From: Natronosalvus vescus
Lineage (GTDB): Archaea; Halobacteriota; Halobacteria; Halobacteriales; Natrialbaceae
DNA length: 64,000 bases
Reading direction: 5' to 3'
Assembly: GCF_023973145.1 (NCBI RefSeq)
Contig: NZ_CP099546.1
Location: 2,108,001 to 2,172,000, forward strand
A program made the translations under genes and the position numbers. The notes under the pieces were generated by a model that was given only the letters and a program-made list of their open reading frames with translations, was not told the origin of the DNA and did not search any database. Positions 8,931 through 17,051 of the stretch are shown in pieces (the stretch's first letter is position 1; every line of letters starts with the position of its first letter).

Positions 8931-9335
8931 TCAGTCGCCTTCGACGCCGGTAACCTCGTGTCCAAGCTCCCGAATCCCCTCGAGGATCGCCTCGTGGTCG
9001 GCGCTCGCCTCGTAGTAGATGACGATGTCGAAGGTTCCCTGGCGAAGCAGCTGCTGACACTCCCAGACGAACTCCTCGCCGTCCAGCGTCAGGCCCTGGT
9101 GCTGGTTCGAGGAGAAGTCTGAATCGTCGTTCCCCGAGTAGACGAAGCAGTCTTTCGGATCGTGACCGGCGTGTTCGGCGATGACGTCGCCCACGTCGAT
9201 CGTCGCTTGCATCATCTGGACGTCCTGATCAGAGCCATACTCGGTGTGGACGATCGCTCCGTTGAGCTGGATCTCGCCGGGCTCGAGCAGGGCCTTCGTC
9301 CGGGCGTAGAGGTCTGGATCGATTACGTCTGCCAT
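8931..9335 (-). CDS. DUF5778-like conserved haloarchaeal protein
   Basis: 134 residues, acidic, no membrane segment. It starts MADVIDPDLYARTKALLEPG and carries the stretches AEHAGHDPKDCFVYSGNDD and SSNQHQGLTLDGEEFVWECQQ, which I associate with the haloarchaeal DUF5778 family; this is recollection, not a search. The C-terminus has an FDIVIYYEASADHEAIL segment, a plausible beta-alpha unit. No catalytic motif is recognised. It precedes the heme operon on the same strand with a 78-base gap. An ATG at 9371 would add 12 basic residues and is less likely. Confidence 0.7.
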   Translation of the reverse strand: MADVIDPDLYARTKALLEPGEIQLNGAIVHTEYGSDQDVQMMQATIDVGDVIAEHAGHDPKDCFVYSGNDDSDFSSNQHQGLTLDGEEFVWECQQLLRQGTFDIVIYYEASADHEAILEGIRELGHEVTGVEGD

Positions 9336-9579
9336 TGGCTGCTCGTTGGCGCGCCGACGGATAGCCGTCACGGTTCGGGTTCCTCGGGGTTGTTACGATC
9401 GGATCCACGTACGCTGGCGCAGCCGTCGACTGTCGTCGGTAGATCCGTGCGGTCGCATCGATCGCCGTTGCTGGCTCCAGGCGGTCACTTCGTTCACCAC
9501 GCTCGAGGCCTCGAGGACTGGGTTGATGGCAACATTTCACACACAAGAACCATATTCGTCGCTGACGCTAGTACCGACG

Positions 9580-10575
9580 ATGAGGAGTTGGCTGCGCCGA
9601 CGTATCAACTGGGGCTACGAGCAGTTGCTGTCCCGGGAAGTGTCCGGCGCACCGACCCACGTCGCCGTAATCCAGGACGGCAACCGTCGCTACGCTCGCC
9701 AGCGCGGCGACGACGCCCCGGACGGCCATCGCGCGGGGGCCGATACCACCGAACGCGTCCTCGAGTGGTGCCAGGAGATCGGCGTCGAGGAACTCACGCT
9801 GTACGCCTTCTCGACGGAGAACTTCGACCGCCCGGAACACGAACGCGAGGCGCTGTTCGACTTACTCTGTGAGAAACTCTCCGAGTTCGCCGACGCCGAT
9901 CGCGTCCACGACAACGGCGTCTGCATCCGCGCCATCGGCGACCTCGAGCGACTCCCACCGCGCGTACGTGAAACGATCGACTACGCGGAATCACGGACTG
10001 CGGAATACGACACCTTCGTCCTCAATATCGCGCTCGCCTACGGGGGCCGGGCTCAGCTACTCGAGGCCGCCCGAAGCGTCGCTCGAGACGTTGCCGATGG
10101 AAACCTCGACGCGACGGAGATCGACGGCGAAACGGTGCACGAGCGATTGTACGCCCAGCCGGTTCGCGACGTCGACCTGATCATCCGCACCGGCGGCGAC
10201 GAACGCACCTCGAACTTCCTGCCCTGGCACGCCAACGGCAACGAGGCCGCGGTCTTTTTCTGTGCACCGTACTGGCCGGAGTTCTCCAAGGCCGACTTCC
10301 TGCGAGGCATCCGCACCTACGAATCCCGCGAAGCCTCGTGGCGACGAACGCGCGCCCGTCGCGCACTCGCCCTGATTCGAGCCGTCGGGAGTCAGGAACT
10401 GTCCGAGGCGACATCCGTCTTGGCTCGTTTCCGGGATTCGCTGCCGACTGCCGAACAGCCGGAGGCGGCGACGCTCGAGGGGACGGAATCGACCGGTACC
10501 GAGGGAGACCCGGGACAGGTCGCCACCGACGGCGGGGACGCGACTGACGTGGCTGGCAGTGACAGAACGCAGTAA
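9580..10575 (+). CDS. uppS: cis-Prenyltransferase, catalytic type (undecaprenyl diphosphate synthase family)
   Basis: 331 residues. It condenses isopentenyl diphosphate onto an allylic primer to make a long cis-polyprenyl diphosphate, the precursor of the dolichol-type glycan carrier. Motifs in order: HVAVIQDGNRRYAR with catalytic Asp33, GHRAGADT, TLYAFSTENFDRP, and DLIIRTGGDERTSNFLPWH. After FLRGIRTYESREASW the protein continues into an Arg-rich then Glu/Thr/Gly-rich tail of about 80 residues and lacks the C-terminal RxG (usually RRFG) motif of homodimeric enzymes. The ATG at 9580 gives the family-like start MRSWLRRRINWGYEQLL; the frame is open upstream. See the non-catalytic paralogue at 11176-11808. 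Confidence 0.93.
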   Translation: MRSWLRRRINWGYEQLLSREVSGAPTHVAVIQDGNRRYARQRGDDAPDGHRAGADTTERVLEWCQEIGVEELTLYAFSTENFDRPEHEREALFDLLCEKLSEFADADRVHDNGVCIRAIGDLERLPPRVRETIDYAESRTAEYDTFVLNIALAYGGRAQLLEAARSVARDVADGNLDATEIDGETVHERLYAQPVRDVDLIIRTGGDERTSNFLPWHANGNEAAVFFCAPYWPEFSKADFLRGIRTYESREASWRRTRARRALALIRAVGSQELSEATSVLARFRDSLPTAEQPEAATLEGTESTGTEGDPGQVATDGGDATDVAGSDRTQ

Positions 10576-10614
10576 GCACGTTCCTCCATCCAATCCCGAG
10601 CGAATTCGAGTCGC

Positions 10615-10995
10615 TCAGTCACCGAGACGCTGGCATCGCTCGATCCAACACACCTCGTAGGTCTCCGGTTCGACGACGCGACCGCTCAAATCGTGAATCG
10701 TTTCGATCCCTTCGTCCGCACACCAGTCGATACAGGTTCGGTACACCTCCAAATCGCATTCCTCGCGGACTCGCTCGTCACGATGGATCCGAATCGTGTC
10801 GGCACCAGCGAGAGCGGCCACGAAGGCTCGCGTGTGTCCATCAGAGAAGTACCACGCTCCCTCGTGTTCGAACACCGGCAGCGAATCATAGTTCGGATCG
10901 TCGACGTCGAACCACTCGAGTACCGCTACGAGTTTTTCTTTCGAGAGATAGAGCTGGGTTGGGCGGACATCCTCGAGTCGCAAGCACCGGCTCAT
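10615..10995 (-). CDS. Small ParB/sulfiredoxin-fold-like protein, function unknown
   Basis: 126 residues, standalone. The segment SLPVFEHEGAWYFSDGHTR followed by AFVAALAGADTIRIHRDE resembles the ParB/Srx core (a short strand, GHxR motif, alanine-rich helix, then a strand). The remainder has four cysteines (CDLEVYRTC, CADEG, CWIERC), and no partition helix-turn-helix domain is present, so it is not a chromosome-partition ParB. It lies between the two cis-prenyltransferase paralogues and converges on the first. The fold suggestion is an inference from motif pattern only. Confidence 0.6.
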   Translation of the reverse strand: MSRCLRLEDVRPTQLYLSKEKLVAVLEWFDVDDPNYDSLPVFEHEGAWYFSDGHTRAFVAALAGADTIRIHRDERVREECDLEVYRTCIDWCADEGIETIHDLSGRVVEPETYEVCWIERCQRLGD

Positions 10996-11175
10996 GACAT
11001 TCCGTCTCTCTCACCGCTTGTGAGCGTTTGGTACACACGATCACCGAGACACCTGTTCACCGACTCGGCTTCCGCGACACCAATACACCGACGCTGCCGG
11101 ACTGCCGGCGACGGCTGGCTATGGCCGGCTGTCGGCGAAGGCGGCCGGCTGATGGCGGCCTGCGGAACGAGAAAC

Positions 11176-11808
11176 TCACGTCCCGAATCGCCTCGAGCGG
11201 TTACAGAACTCGCGGACGGCCCGGAGGAAGTCCCGTTTGCGAAAGTCCCGCCAGTTGACGTCGGTGAAGTACAGCTCGGAGTACACGGACTGCCAGATCA
11301 TGAAATCGGAGAGTCGCTCGGCACCGGTCTTGATCACCAGGTCGGGTTCGTCGGGAAAGATCAGGTGTGCTTCGACGGCCTCGTCGTCGATGGCATCGGG
11401 CTCGAGTTCGCCAGCCTCGACCTGCGTTGCTAGGGTTTGTACCGCTCGGGTAAACTCGTCTTTGCCGCCGAGGCCGATTCCGATCTGGATTGGGGCGTCG
11501 GCGGGGTGGCTGTCGTCCGGCCCCCGAACGGCTACCTCGCGTGGTGTCTCGAGTTCTTCGAGTTCCCGTTTGAGCGTCGGGACGGCCGCCCGGTCGAGCA
11601 CGCTGACGTAAACGGTGATCCGGTCGGCGTACTCGACGGCCCACTCGAAGAACGCCGCGAGCGTCTCGTAGGCACCGCGCTCGAGCAGGTCGCGTTCGGT
11701 GATAACGAGGGCGACGTGTGCCGGGGGCTCACCACCGTGGCGGCGTATTCGGGCGGCGAGGTAGCGTTCGTACAGACCCACGGACGCTCGTTTCGTCGGC
11801 CGCTCCAT
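11176..11808 (-). CDS. Non-catalytic cis-prenyltransferase paralogue, NgBR-like partner candidate
   Basis: 210 residues. The C-terminal half is clearly of the UppS family: DLVIKTGAERLSDFMIWQ, then SELYFTDVNWRDFRKRDFLRA, ending NRSRRFGT, which matches the NRERRFG end of bacterial UppS. However, the N-terminal catalytic motif is absent: PPAHVALVITERDLLERG replaces the usual HVAxIMDGNxRW, so the catalytic Asp is missing. The ENW/ENF region is also replaced (VYVSVLDR). The RxG triplet is at residues 207-209. This is the reciprocal of the paralogue at 9580-10575. Start at ATG 11808; a longer frame runs upstream through a GGAAGT repeat. Divergent from the DUF92 gene. Confidence 0.85.
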   Translation of the reverse strand: MERPTKRASVGLYERYLAARIRRHGGEPPAHVALVITERDLLERGAYETLAAFFEWAVEYADRITVYVSVLDRAAVPTLKRELEELETPREVAVRGPDDSHPADAPIQIGIGLGGKDEFTRAVQTLATQVEAGELEPDAIDDEAVEAHLIFPDEPDLVIKTGAERLSDFMIWQSVYSELYFTDVNWRDFRKRDFLRAVREFCNRSRRFGT

Positions 11809-11843
11809 ACCGATTTCGATGTCCGGCGACGGTTCCGGAGGTC

Positions 11844-11874
11844 GGAGTGGAAGTGGAAGTGGAAGTGGGAGTGA
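11844..11874. repeat. GGAAGT hexamer tandem repeat
   Basis: About five imperfect copies (ggagt, ggaagt x3, gggagt) lie just upstream of the ATG of the non-catalytic cis-prenyltransferase. On its transcribed strand the run is pyrimidine rich. Confidence 0.8.
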
Positions 11875-11952
11875 GAGGCGACGTTCCGGATCGTTCTCGA
11901 GACACTGTGCACGCTCGTCACCCGTCACGACGGATTCAGGAGGTGTTCGACG

Positions 11953-11979
11953 CCCGTCACGACGCGGTCTCGTGACGGG
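11953..11979. promoter_or_regulatory. Perfect 10-bp inverted repeat, candidate operator
   Basis: cccgtcacga (11953-11962), seven bases, then tcgtgacggg (11970-11979). A further copy of the arm plus two following bases (cccgtcacgacg) lies at 11921-11932, 32 bases away. It is placed between two divergent genes of the cis-prenyltransferase/DUF92 cluster, where a shared regulator could act. Confidence 0.5.
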
Positions 11980-12116
11980 AGAACTGCGATGCGTCGGTGA
12001 TGTCCTCCCCACGTCTACCCAGCCCTCCCGCGGCGCACGCTGGCGACTAGTGGTTCGTTGCACGCCCATGGCCGTTGACGAACCTTCAAGTACCCCCCAC
12101 AGAAAGATCCGATATC

Positions 12117-13430
12117 GTGTCGACACCAGTCCGACGGGCAGGTGCCTTTGGCGCACTCTGTACGCTCTCGCTGGCCGTTCCGATTCTCGGCCCGGAGCTG
12201 TCGGCCCCGATCGCGGTCGTCCTCGCGCTGGTCGCCGTATCGGTCACTGACGGCCCCATTTTCGACCTCTTTGCGTTTCCGGACGACTACTCCGAGGGAC
12301 GGCTGTTCGGTCTGTTGACCTTCGTCCTCGCTGCGACGACGCTCGGACTCCTCGCCGTGAACTGGTCGCTCCCGATGTCGGTCTTCGTCGGCGTGGTATT
12401 CCTCGTCGGCTACGGCGGATTTGCCGAGGCGGTGGCTCGTTCACGAACCGACGCCGACATCCTGCAGACGATCGCGTTCTGTACAGTCGGTGCGCTCGCT
12501 TCCATCGCCGGACAGGCCGGTTCCCGATTTGCCGAGGGGCTCCCGATCGAGAGTGCGGTTCCAGTAATCGTCTTTCTCGCCGTCAGTGGGACGCTTCTCG
12601 CCGCGTTACTTCGGGACGTCCTGATCAGCTACGACGACCCGATCGTGTTGCTCACCGTCGGCCTCTCGCTGTGGCTGCTGGCCGAACTCGAGCCGACGAT
12701 TGGCGTCACCGGGATCGCCGTCGCACTCGCGATTACGATCGCCATCGGCTACGTCTCCCACGCCCTCGGGGCGGCGTCGATCGCCGGGATGCTCACCGGC
12801 ATCCTGCTCGCACTGTTAACGATCGTTCTCGGCGGGTACGACTGGTTCGCCGTCCTCATCACGTTCTTCGCCGTCGGCAGCGTCTCGACGAAGTTTCGGT
12901 ACGAGCAAAAGGCCGATCGCGGTGTCGCCGAAGGCAACGACGGTGCCCGCGGCAGTTCGAACGTCATTGGCAACACGGCGGCGGCGATGGTCGCCGTCCT
13001 CGGATTCGCTGCCAGTGAAGTCGATTTGTTGGCCGTCGATCCACTGTTGTTCCTGTTCGCCTTCGCCGGTGCCGTCTCGACGGCCCTCAGCGACACGCTC
13101 TCGAGCGAGATTGGCAGCGTCTACGACAATCCTCGCCTGATCACGACACTCGAGTCAGTCGAACCGGGAACCGACGGCGCCGTCACCTGGCAGGGCGAAC
13201 TCGCGGGGATCGTCGGCGCGGCGGCCGTTGCAGGGGTCGGCTACGCCGTGTACCCGGAGGTCGGACTCATCGGTGCGCTCGTCATCGCCATCGCCGGCTT
13301 CGCCGGAATGACCGCGGACAGCGTCCTCGGGGCGACGCTCGAGGGCGAGTTCCTCGGGAACCAGAGCGTCAACTTCCTCGCGACGGTGGCGGGTGCACTG
13401 ACGGGGATGCTCGTGTACGCTGCATTCTGA
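12117..13430 (+). CDS. DUF92 family integral membrane protein (VTE6/TMEM19-like)
   Basis: About 437 residues, with roughly 10 or more hydrophobic segments. The second half has the DUF92 pattern: a soluble loop with STKFRYEQKADRGVAEGNDG, the phrase GSSNVIGNTAAAMV, then AGAVSTALSDTLSSEIG, and a C-terminal membrane block containing GMTADSVLGATLEG and NQSVNFLAT. Plant DUF92 protein VTE6 is a phytyl-phosphate kinase, so a role in polyprenyl- or isoprenoid-phosphate metabolism is plausible but inferred. The start is taken as GTG 12117 (VSTPVRRAGAFG); a TTG at 12075 is also in frame. Divergent from the NgBR-like gene. Confidence 0.88.
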   Translation: MSTPVRRAGAFGALCTLSLAVPILGPELSAPIAVVLALVAVSVTDGPIFDLFAFPDDYSEGRLFGLLTFVLAATTLGLLAVNWSLPMSVFVGVVFLVGYGGFAEAVARSRTDADILQTIAFCTVGALASIAGQAGSRFAEGLPIESAVPVIVFLAVSGTLLAALLRDVLISYDDPIVLLTVGLSLWLLAELEPTIGVTGIAVALAITIAIGYVSHALGAASIAGMLTGILLALLTIVLGGYDWFAVLITFFAVGSVSTKFRYEQKADRGVAEGNDGARGSSNVIGNTAAAMVAVLGFAASEVDLLAVDPLLFLFAFAGAVSTALSDTLSSEIGSVYDNPRLITTLESVEPGTDGAVTWQGELAGIVGAAAVAGVGYAVYPEVGLIGALVIAIAGFAGMTADSVLGATLEGEFLGNQSVNFLATVAGALTGMLVYAAF

Positions 13431-13433
13431 TCG

Positions 13434-13931
13434 TTACTTCTCGACCTCGAGCAACGCCACCCGCTCACACACCAGTTCCTCGAGGGTCGCCGCCGTCGCC
13501 GCCCGTTCGGCGTCGGTGATCTCGAAGAACGAACACAGCGTCTCCTCGTCGGTTGGCTCGAGCGTCGACCCGTTCTCGAACTCGAACCGCGCCTCGACCG
13601 CTTCGGCCGCTCTGGCTTCGTCGCCGTCTCCGTCGATCAGCACCACTACGTCGGGTTCACCCTCGCTGACCCCCATCTCGAGGGCACGATCGATCTGTCG
13701 GCGGCCAGCAGCGTACAGCAGAATTTCGACGGCTCGATCGCGAGCGACGTTTTCGCCGCGTCCGATCGCTCGATCGGCGCAGTCGACGGCCCGCTCGAGG
13801 TGTCGGCGACCGGCGACGTACCGCGCATCGAACGCCTGGATCGTCACGTCGTGGCCGTCAGCGACCTCGCCCAGTTCGGCGACGAACGCGTCGAGGTCGT
13901 CGACGACGAGTCGTCCCTCGAGTACCTGCAT
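13434..13931 (-). CDS. cgi121: KEOPS complex subunit Cgi121
   Basis: 165 residues. Cgi121 binds the tRNA CCA end and stimulates the KEOPS complex (Kae1-Bud32-Pcc1) that makes t6A37 on ANN-decoding tRNAs. The Cgi121 signature here is FDARYVAGRRHLERAVDCA around residues 34-52, followed by RDRAVEILLYAAGRRQIDRA and a later VVVLIDGD segment. Length fits the family. It follows the Hel308 gene on the same strand with a one-base overlap of stop and start, so it is probably translated from the same mRNA. The pairing of Cgi121 with Hel308 is a haloarchaeal arrangement that I recall but did not verify. Confidence 0.92.
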   Translation of the reverse strand: MQVLEGRLVVDDLDAFVAELGEVADGHDVTIQAFDARYVAGRRHLERAVDCADRAIGRGENVARDRAVEILLYAAGRRQIDRALEMGVSEGEPDVVVLIDGDGDEARAAEAVEARFEFENGSTLEPTDEETLCSFFEITDAERAATAATLEELVCERVALLEVEK

Positions 13932-16306
13932 CAGAAATCACCGAGGGAGGCCTGGGTCTCTTCGTCTTCCGTGTCGTCTTCGTCCACGTCGGCGTTCCCC
14001 CCAGCGCCACCGCTCGTGGACGTCCGCGTTGATCCGTCGGGCGCTCGAGGCTGGACGCCGTCCATCGAGGAATCCTCGCGACCGGCGTTCTCGAGGATCG
14101 TCTCCGCCGTTTTCTCCCCTTTGAGTGCGCCGAGGACGACTCCCTTGTCGGCCTCACGGAGATCCGCAGGCGTCTCGAGACCGGCGGCGTACAGCTGGCG
14201 GGCGCGTTTGCGACCCACCCCACGAATCCCGACCAGTTCGAGCAGCTCCTCGCGGACGCCGTGTTCGACGCGGGCACGAGCTTCTCGCACTGCAACCGTC
14301 CACTCGCTGTCGGTCTCGGCGGCGAGCGACTCCGCCGCCCCGAGGAGCCACTCCGCGGTGTCGACCTTTCCCCGGAGGTCGCCGGGTCCGATCTTGTACC
14401 GGTCGGTGAGGCGATCCTCGTCGTCCTCCTCTGCCCAGTCCTCGAGCAGCTTGCCGGTCTTGAGGGCGGCGAGCCAGTCCTCGAAGCGGGCGTCCTCGTA
14501 CTCGCTCGGGGCGTCCCCAAGCAGTTCGCCCTCGCGTTCGTAGAACAGTTCGCCGTACTGCTCGTCCTCGCCCGATCGGAGATACAGCTCGTACATGTCC
14601 GGCGTGCGGGCGATCAGCTGGTACAATCCGAGGGGGGTAGGTCGTTCGTCCGCTTTCTCGAGCCCGTGGACGATTTCGGCGGCGCTCATCGGATCGAGGT
14701 AGAGTCTCGAGACGGTGTGACCGAGGCTCGTCGCCCGGAGGTCGATGTCTTCCCCGTTGACGGGGTCGTCGGCCAGGTCGGCTGCGGAGACGAACCCGTC
14801 GACGTCTCCCTGGGTGCCACTCGACGAACCAGCGCCACCCGGCCCCTCGCGCTCGATGAAGTCGTTTCGCTCGAGGTAGCCGAGCACCTCGTCGGTGACC
14901 GTCTCGAGGCGGCCGCGCTCGCCCGACTGGCTGGCGTACAGGGTTTCGGCCATGAACGAGAGCAGTCCCTCGCGGGTGGTCGCAAAGCCCGAGGCAATCG
15001 TCGCGAGCACGTGCGTCCGGAGGGCGGGTTCGGCGGCGAGCTTCGAGCGGACGTCTTCGGGGTCAGCCCAGACGTAGCGGTCGAAGAGGTCGTCCATCTC
15101 GTCGTGGCTCTTCGCCAGGAGGACGGCCTCTCCGTAGGGGTCGAGCCCCGGTCGACCGGCCCGCCCCATCATCTGGTGTACCTCGAGGACGTTCAGCGGG
15201 GCCATGCCGCCGGCGGTGGCGTCGAAGCGCCGCCAGTCCCGGACGACGACCCGGCGGGCGGGCGTGTTGACCCCGGCGGCGAGCGTCGGCGTCGCGGAGA
15301 TGACCTTGAGCAGTCGCTCCCGAAACGCGTCCTCGACGAGGGTGCGGTGCTCGCTCGCGAGTCCGGCGTGGTGAAAGGCCGAGCCCTGTTCCACGCAAGT
15401 CGCGAGATCCTCGCTCGTTTCGGTGTCGCTCACGTCCCGGATGTCGGCGGCCAGTTCGGCGAGCCGACCCTGCTCGTCGGCCGTGAGCTGTGGCCCGCTC
15501 GTCCGCGCTAACCGGCGGGCCGCCGCCTCCGCGTTCCGCCTCGAGTTGACGAACACGAGCGAGGAGCCGCCCTCCTCGAGGATGTCCCTGACGAGGGCTT
15601 CCTCCTGTTTCTCCGAGCCATCGACGGGAACCTCGCGGGTCGTCCCGTCGTTAAAGTGCAAGGCGTTGCCGTAGTGGACGCCCGTCTGGAGCTCGATGGG
15701 TCGCCAGTCGCTGTCGACTAGCGAGGCGTCGAGCCAGTCGGCGATCTCGTCGGCGTTGCCGACCGTCGCCGAGAGGGCGACCACCTGCAGGGAGGGGTTC
15801 AACTGGCGAAGCTTCGCCAGGGTGACCTCGAGCGTCGGCCCTCGGTTGCGGTCGTCGATCAGGTGTACCTCGTCGCTGACGACGCAGGTCAGCTCCGAGA
15901 GCCAGTCGGCCCCGTTGCGTACGAGCGAGTCGACTTTCTCGCTCGTGGCGACGATCAGATCCTTGGTGGCGAGCCAGTCGCTCGTCGACTCGTAGTTCCC
16001 AGTGGTGACGCCGGTCGTCACGCCAAAGCGCTCGAACGCGTCGAATTCGGCCTTCTTCTCGCTCGCCAGTGCTCTGAGGGGGACGATGTACAGCGCCTTG
16101 CCGCCGCGTTCGATCGCCGACAGCATCGAGAGGGCGGCGATCATCGTCTTTCCGCTCGCCGTGGGGACGGCGGCGACGAGGCTGTCGCCCTCGAGGATAC
16201 CCGCCTCGACGGCCTCGGCCTGGGGCGGGTACAGCGACTCGATGCCCTCTTCGCGGAAGTGCTCGAGCGCACCGGGTGGCAGCCCCGAAAGCTCCTCGAC
16301 GTTCAT
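13931..16306 (-). CDS. hel308: ATP-dependent DNA helicase Hel308
   Basis: 791 residues, superfamily 2, 3'-5' helicase acting at stalled replication forks. Walker [11 protein letters not shown] is near residue 46, DEVH motif in [15 protein letters not shown], motif [11 protein letters not shown], and motif [14 protein letters not shown] winged-helix and ratchet region follow, then helix-hairpin-helix [16 protein letters not shown]. The C-terminus ends [16 protein letters not shown]; the terminal short motif resembles the QxxLxxF PCNA-interacting (PIP-like) peptide, which is inference. First gene of a two-gene unit with cgi121. A second, more divergent family member is at 39698-42061. Confidence 0.96.
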   Translation of the reverse strand: MNVEELSGLPPGALEHFREEGIESLYPPQAEAVEAGILEGDSLVAAVPTASGKTMIAALSMLSAIERGGKALYIVPLRALASEKKAEFDAFERFGVTTGVTTGNYESTSDWLATKDLIVATSEKVDSLVRNGADWLSELTCVVSDEVHLIDDRNRGPTLEVTLAKLRQLNPSLQVVALSATVGNADEIADWLDASLVDSDWRPIELQTGVHYGNALHFNDGTTREVPVDGSEKQEEALVRDILEEGGSSLVFVNSRRNAEAAARRLARTSGPQLTADEQGRLAELAADIRDVSDTETSEDLATCVEQGSAFHHAGLASEHRTLVEDAFRERLLKVISATPTLAAGVNTPARRVVVRDWRRFDATAGGMAPLNVLEVHQMMGRAGRPGLDPYGEAVLLAKSHDEMDDLFDRYVWADPEDVRSKLAAEPALRTHVLATIASGFATTREGLLSFMAETLYASQSGERGRLETVTDEVLGYLERNDFIEREGPGGAGSSSGTQGDVDGFVSAADLADDPVNGEDIDLRATSLGHTVSRLYLDPMSAAEIVHGLEKADERPTPLGLYQLIARTPDMYELYLRSGEDEQYGELFYEREGELLGDAPSEYEDARFEDWLAALKTGKLLEDWAEEDDEDRLTDRYKIGPGDLRGKVDTAEWLLGAAESLAAETDSEWTVAVREARARVEHGVREELLELVGIRGVGRKRARQLYAAGLETPADLREADKGVVLGALKGEKTAETILENAGREDSSMDGVQPRAPDGSTRTSTSGGAGGNADVDEDDTEDEETQASLGDF

Positions 16307-16399
16307 TGCCGTTCGTTCGTTCGTCCTGTGGTTTAAACTGTCGCCTCACGGCTGCCATGTCCCGTCACTGCTTTACCCTCACCGGCACAACAGTCGGTC

Positions 16400-16645
16400 A
16401 TGAAGGTGGAGTTCGACGAGGACACCTGCATCGGGATGTACCAGTGTGTCGCCGAGTGGAGCGAGTTCGAGAAGGACAAGACCGCGGGCAAGGCCGTGTT
16501 GCTGGATTCTGAGGAGGTCGAAGATGGCATCTTCGTCCGTGAGGTTCCCGAGGACGCCGAACTCGATGCGAAGTTCGCCGCTCGCACTTGCCCCGTCGAC
16601 GCGATTACGATTTACGACGACGACGGCGAGCAGTTGATCCCCTGA
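16400..16645 (+). CDS. Ferredoxin, likely [3Fe-4S] monocluster
   Basis: 81 residues, very acidic. Only three cysteines are arranged as cluster ligands: Cys10 and Cys16 (CIGMYQC, a C-x5-C spacing) and Cys64 in RTCPVDAI. This pattern lacks the second Cys of a [4Fe-4S] motif and matches [3Fe-4S] ferredoxins such as those serving cytochromes P450. It would be a soluble electron carrier; no redox partner gene adjoins. It is divergent from hel308 (93 bases between starts). Alternative: a [4Fe-4S] cluster with a non-Cys ligand. Confidence 0.88.
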   Translation: MKVEFDEDTCIGMYQCVAEWSEFEKDKTAGKAVLLDSEEVEDGIFVREVPEDAELDAKFAARTCPVDAITIYDDDGEQLIP

Positions 16646-17051
16646 AAAAGTCTGTTGGACTGGTTTACCGGTGATTGCCCTTGTGGGTCAGTAATAACCA
16701 GTATAGCGACTACAATTGCCCTGTTGAAACCCTCGGTCGGTGTTCGATTTTAGAATCCGTGTTGAATACATTGCGCGAACTTTTTCCACCTCGGGTTCCC
16801 CTGCGCCGAACCGCTCGGCGCAAAAACTTCGATGAAAAAGGCGGACGACGAGGTTGAAGGCCGAGTCGTCCGGGAACCGCGCTCGCTTTGCACGCGACCA
16901 AGGGTTTCAACAGAGTCACTCCAATAGACCGTATGACGCTTCGAGTCCCGAACCAGATTGTCTGTCTCCTCCATCCAGTGCCACCATCGATACCCGCCTA
17001 GCGATGGCTATCGTGACCAGTGTCCCAAGAAATCGTCGTGGTGTAAACGAC
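16646..17051. other. Intergenic gap holding a MITE-like element
   Basis: The 406 bases between the ferredoxin and MC1 stops contain the 193-base element at 16721-16913 and otherwise AT-richer DNA. The short frames seen here (for example minus 16750-16974) lie inside or across the element and are not called as genes. Confidence 0.6.
16721..16913. mobile_element. MITE-like element with 19-bp terminal inverted repeats
   Basis: Left end ctgttgaaaccctcggtcg (16721-16739) and right end cgaccaagggtttcaacag (16895-16913) are inverted copies matching at 18 of 19 bases. The 193-base interior has no transposase but includes an internal hairpin (tgcgccga / tcggcgca, 16802-16822) and the word aacttcgatgaaaaaggcgg. 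No target-site duplication is evident. This structure fits a non-autonomous transposon; similar words are, in my recollection, repeated in other haloarchaeal genomes, but that was not searched. Confidence 0.65.

Larger units (their letters stand above)
11809..12116. other. Divergent intergenic region with repeats and a palindrome
   Basis: 308 bases between the divergently oriented UppS-like and DUF92 genes. It holds a hexamer tandem repeat (11844-11874), a perfect 10-bp inverted repeat (11953-11979) and an extra copy of one arm (11921-11930). It must carry both promoters; no strong TATA box was identified. No gene is seen here. Confidence 0.6.

Noticed and set aside
7759-9060. 433-codon minus-strand frame overlapping ahbAB
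   Set aside because: Arg-rich out-of-frame reading of a clear AhbAB gene.
14261-15511. 416-codon plus-strand open frame opposite hel308
   Set aside because: Shadow frame; the helicase motifs are all on the minus strand.
16802-16822. Hairpin tgcgccga...tcggcgca as a rho-independent-like terminator
   Set aside because: It is followed by A residues on the plus strand and lies inside the MITE-like element, so a terminator role is unlikely.
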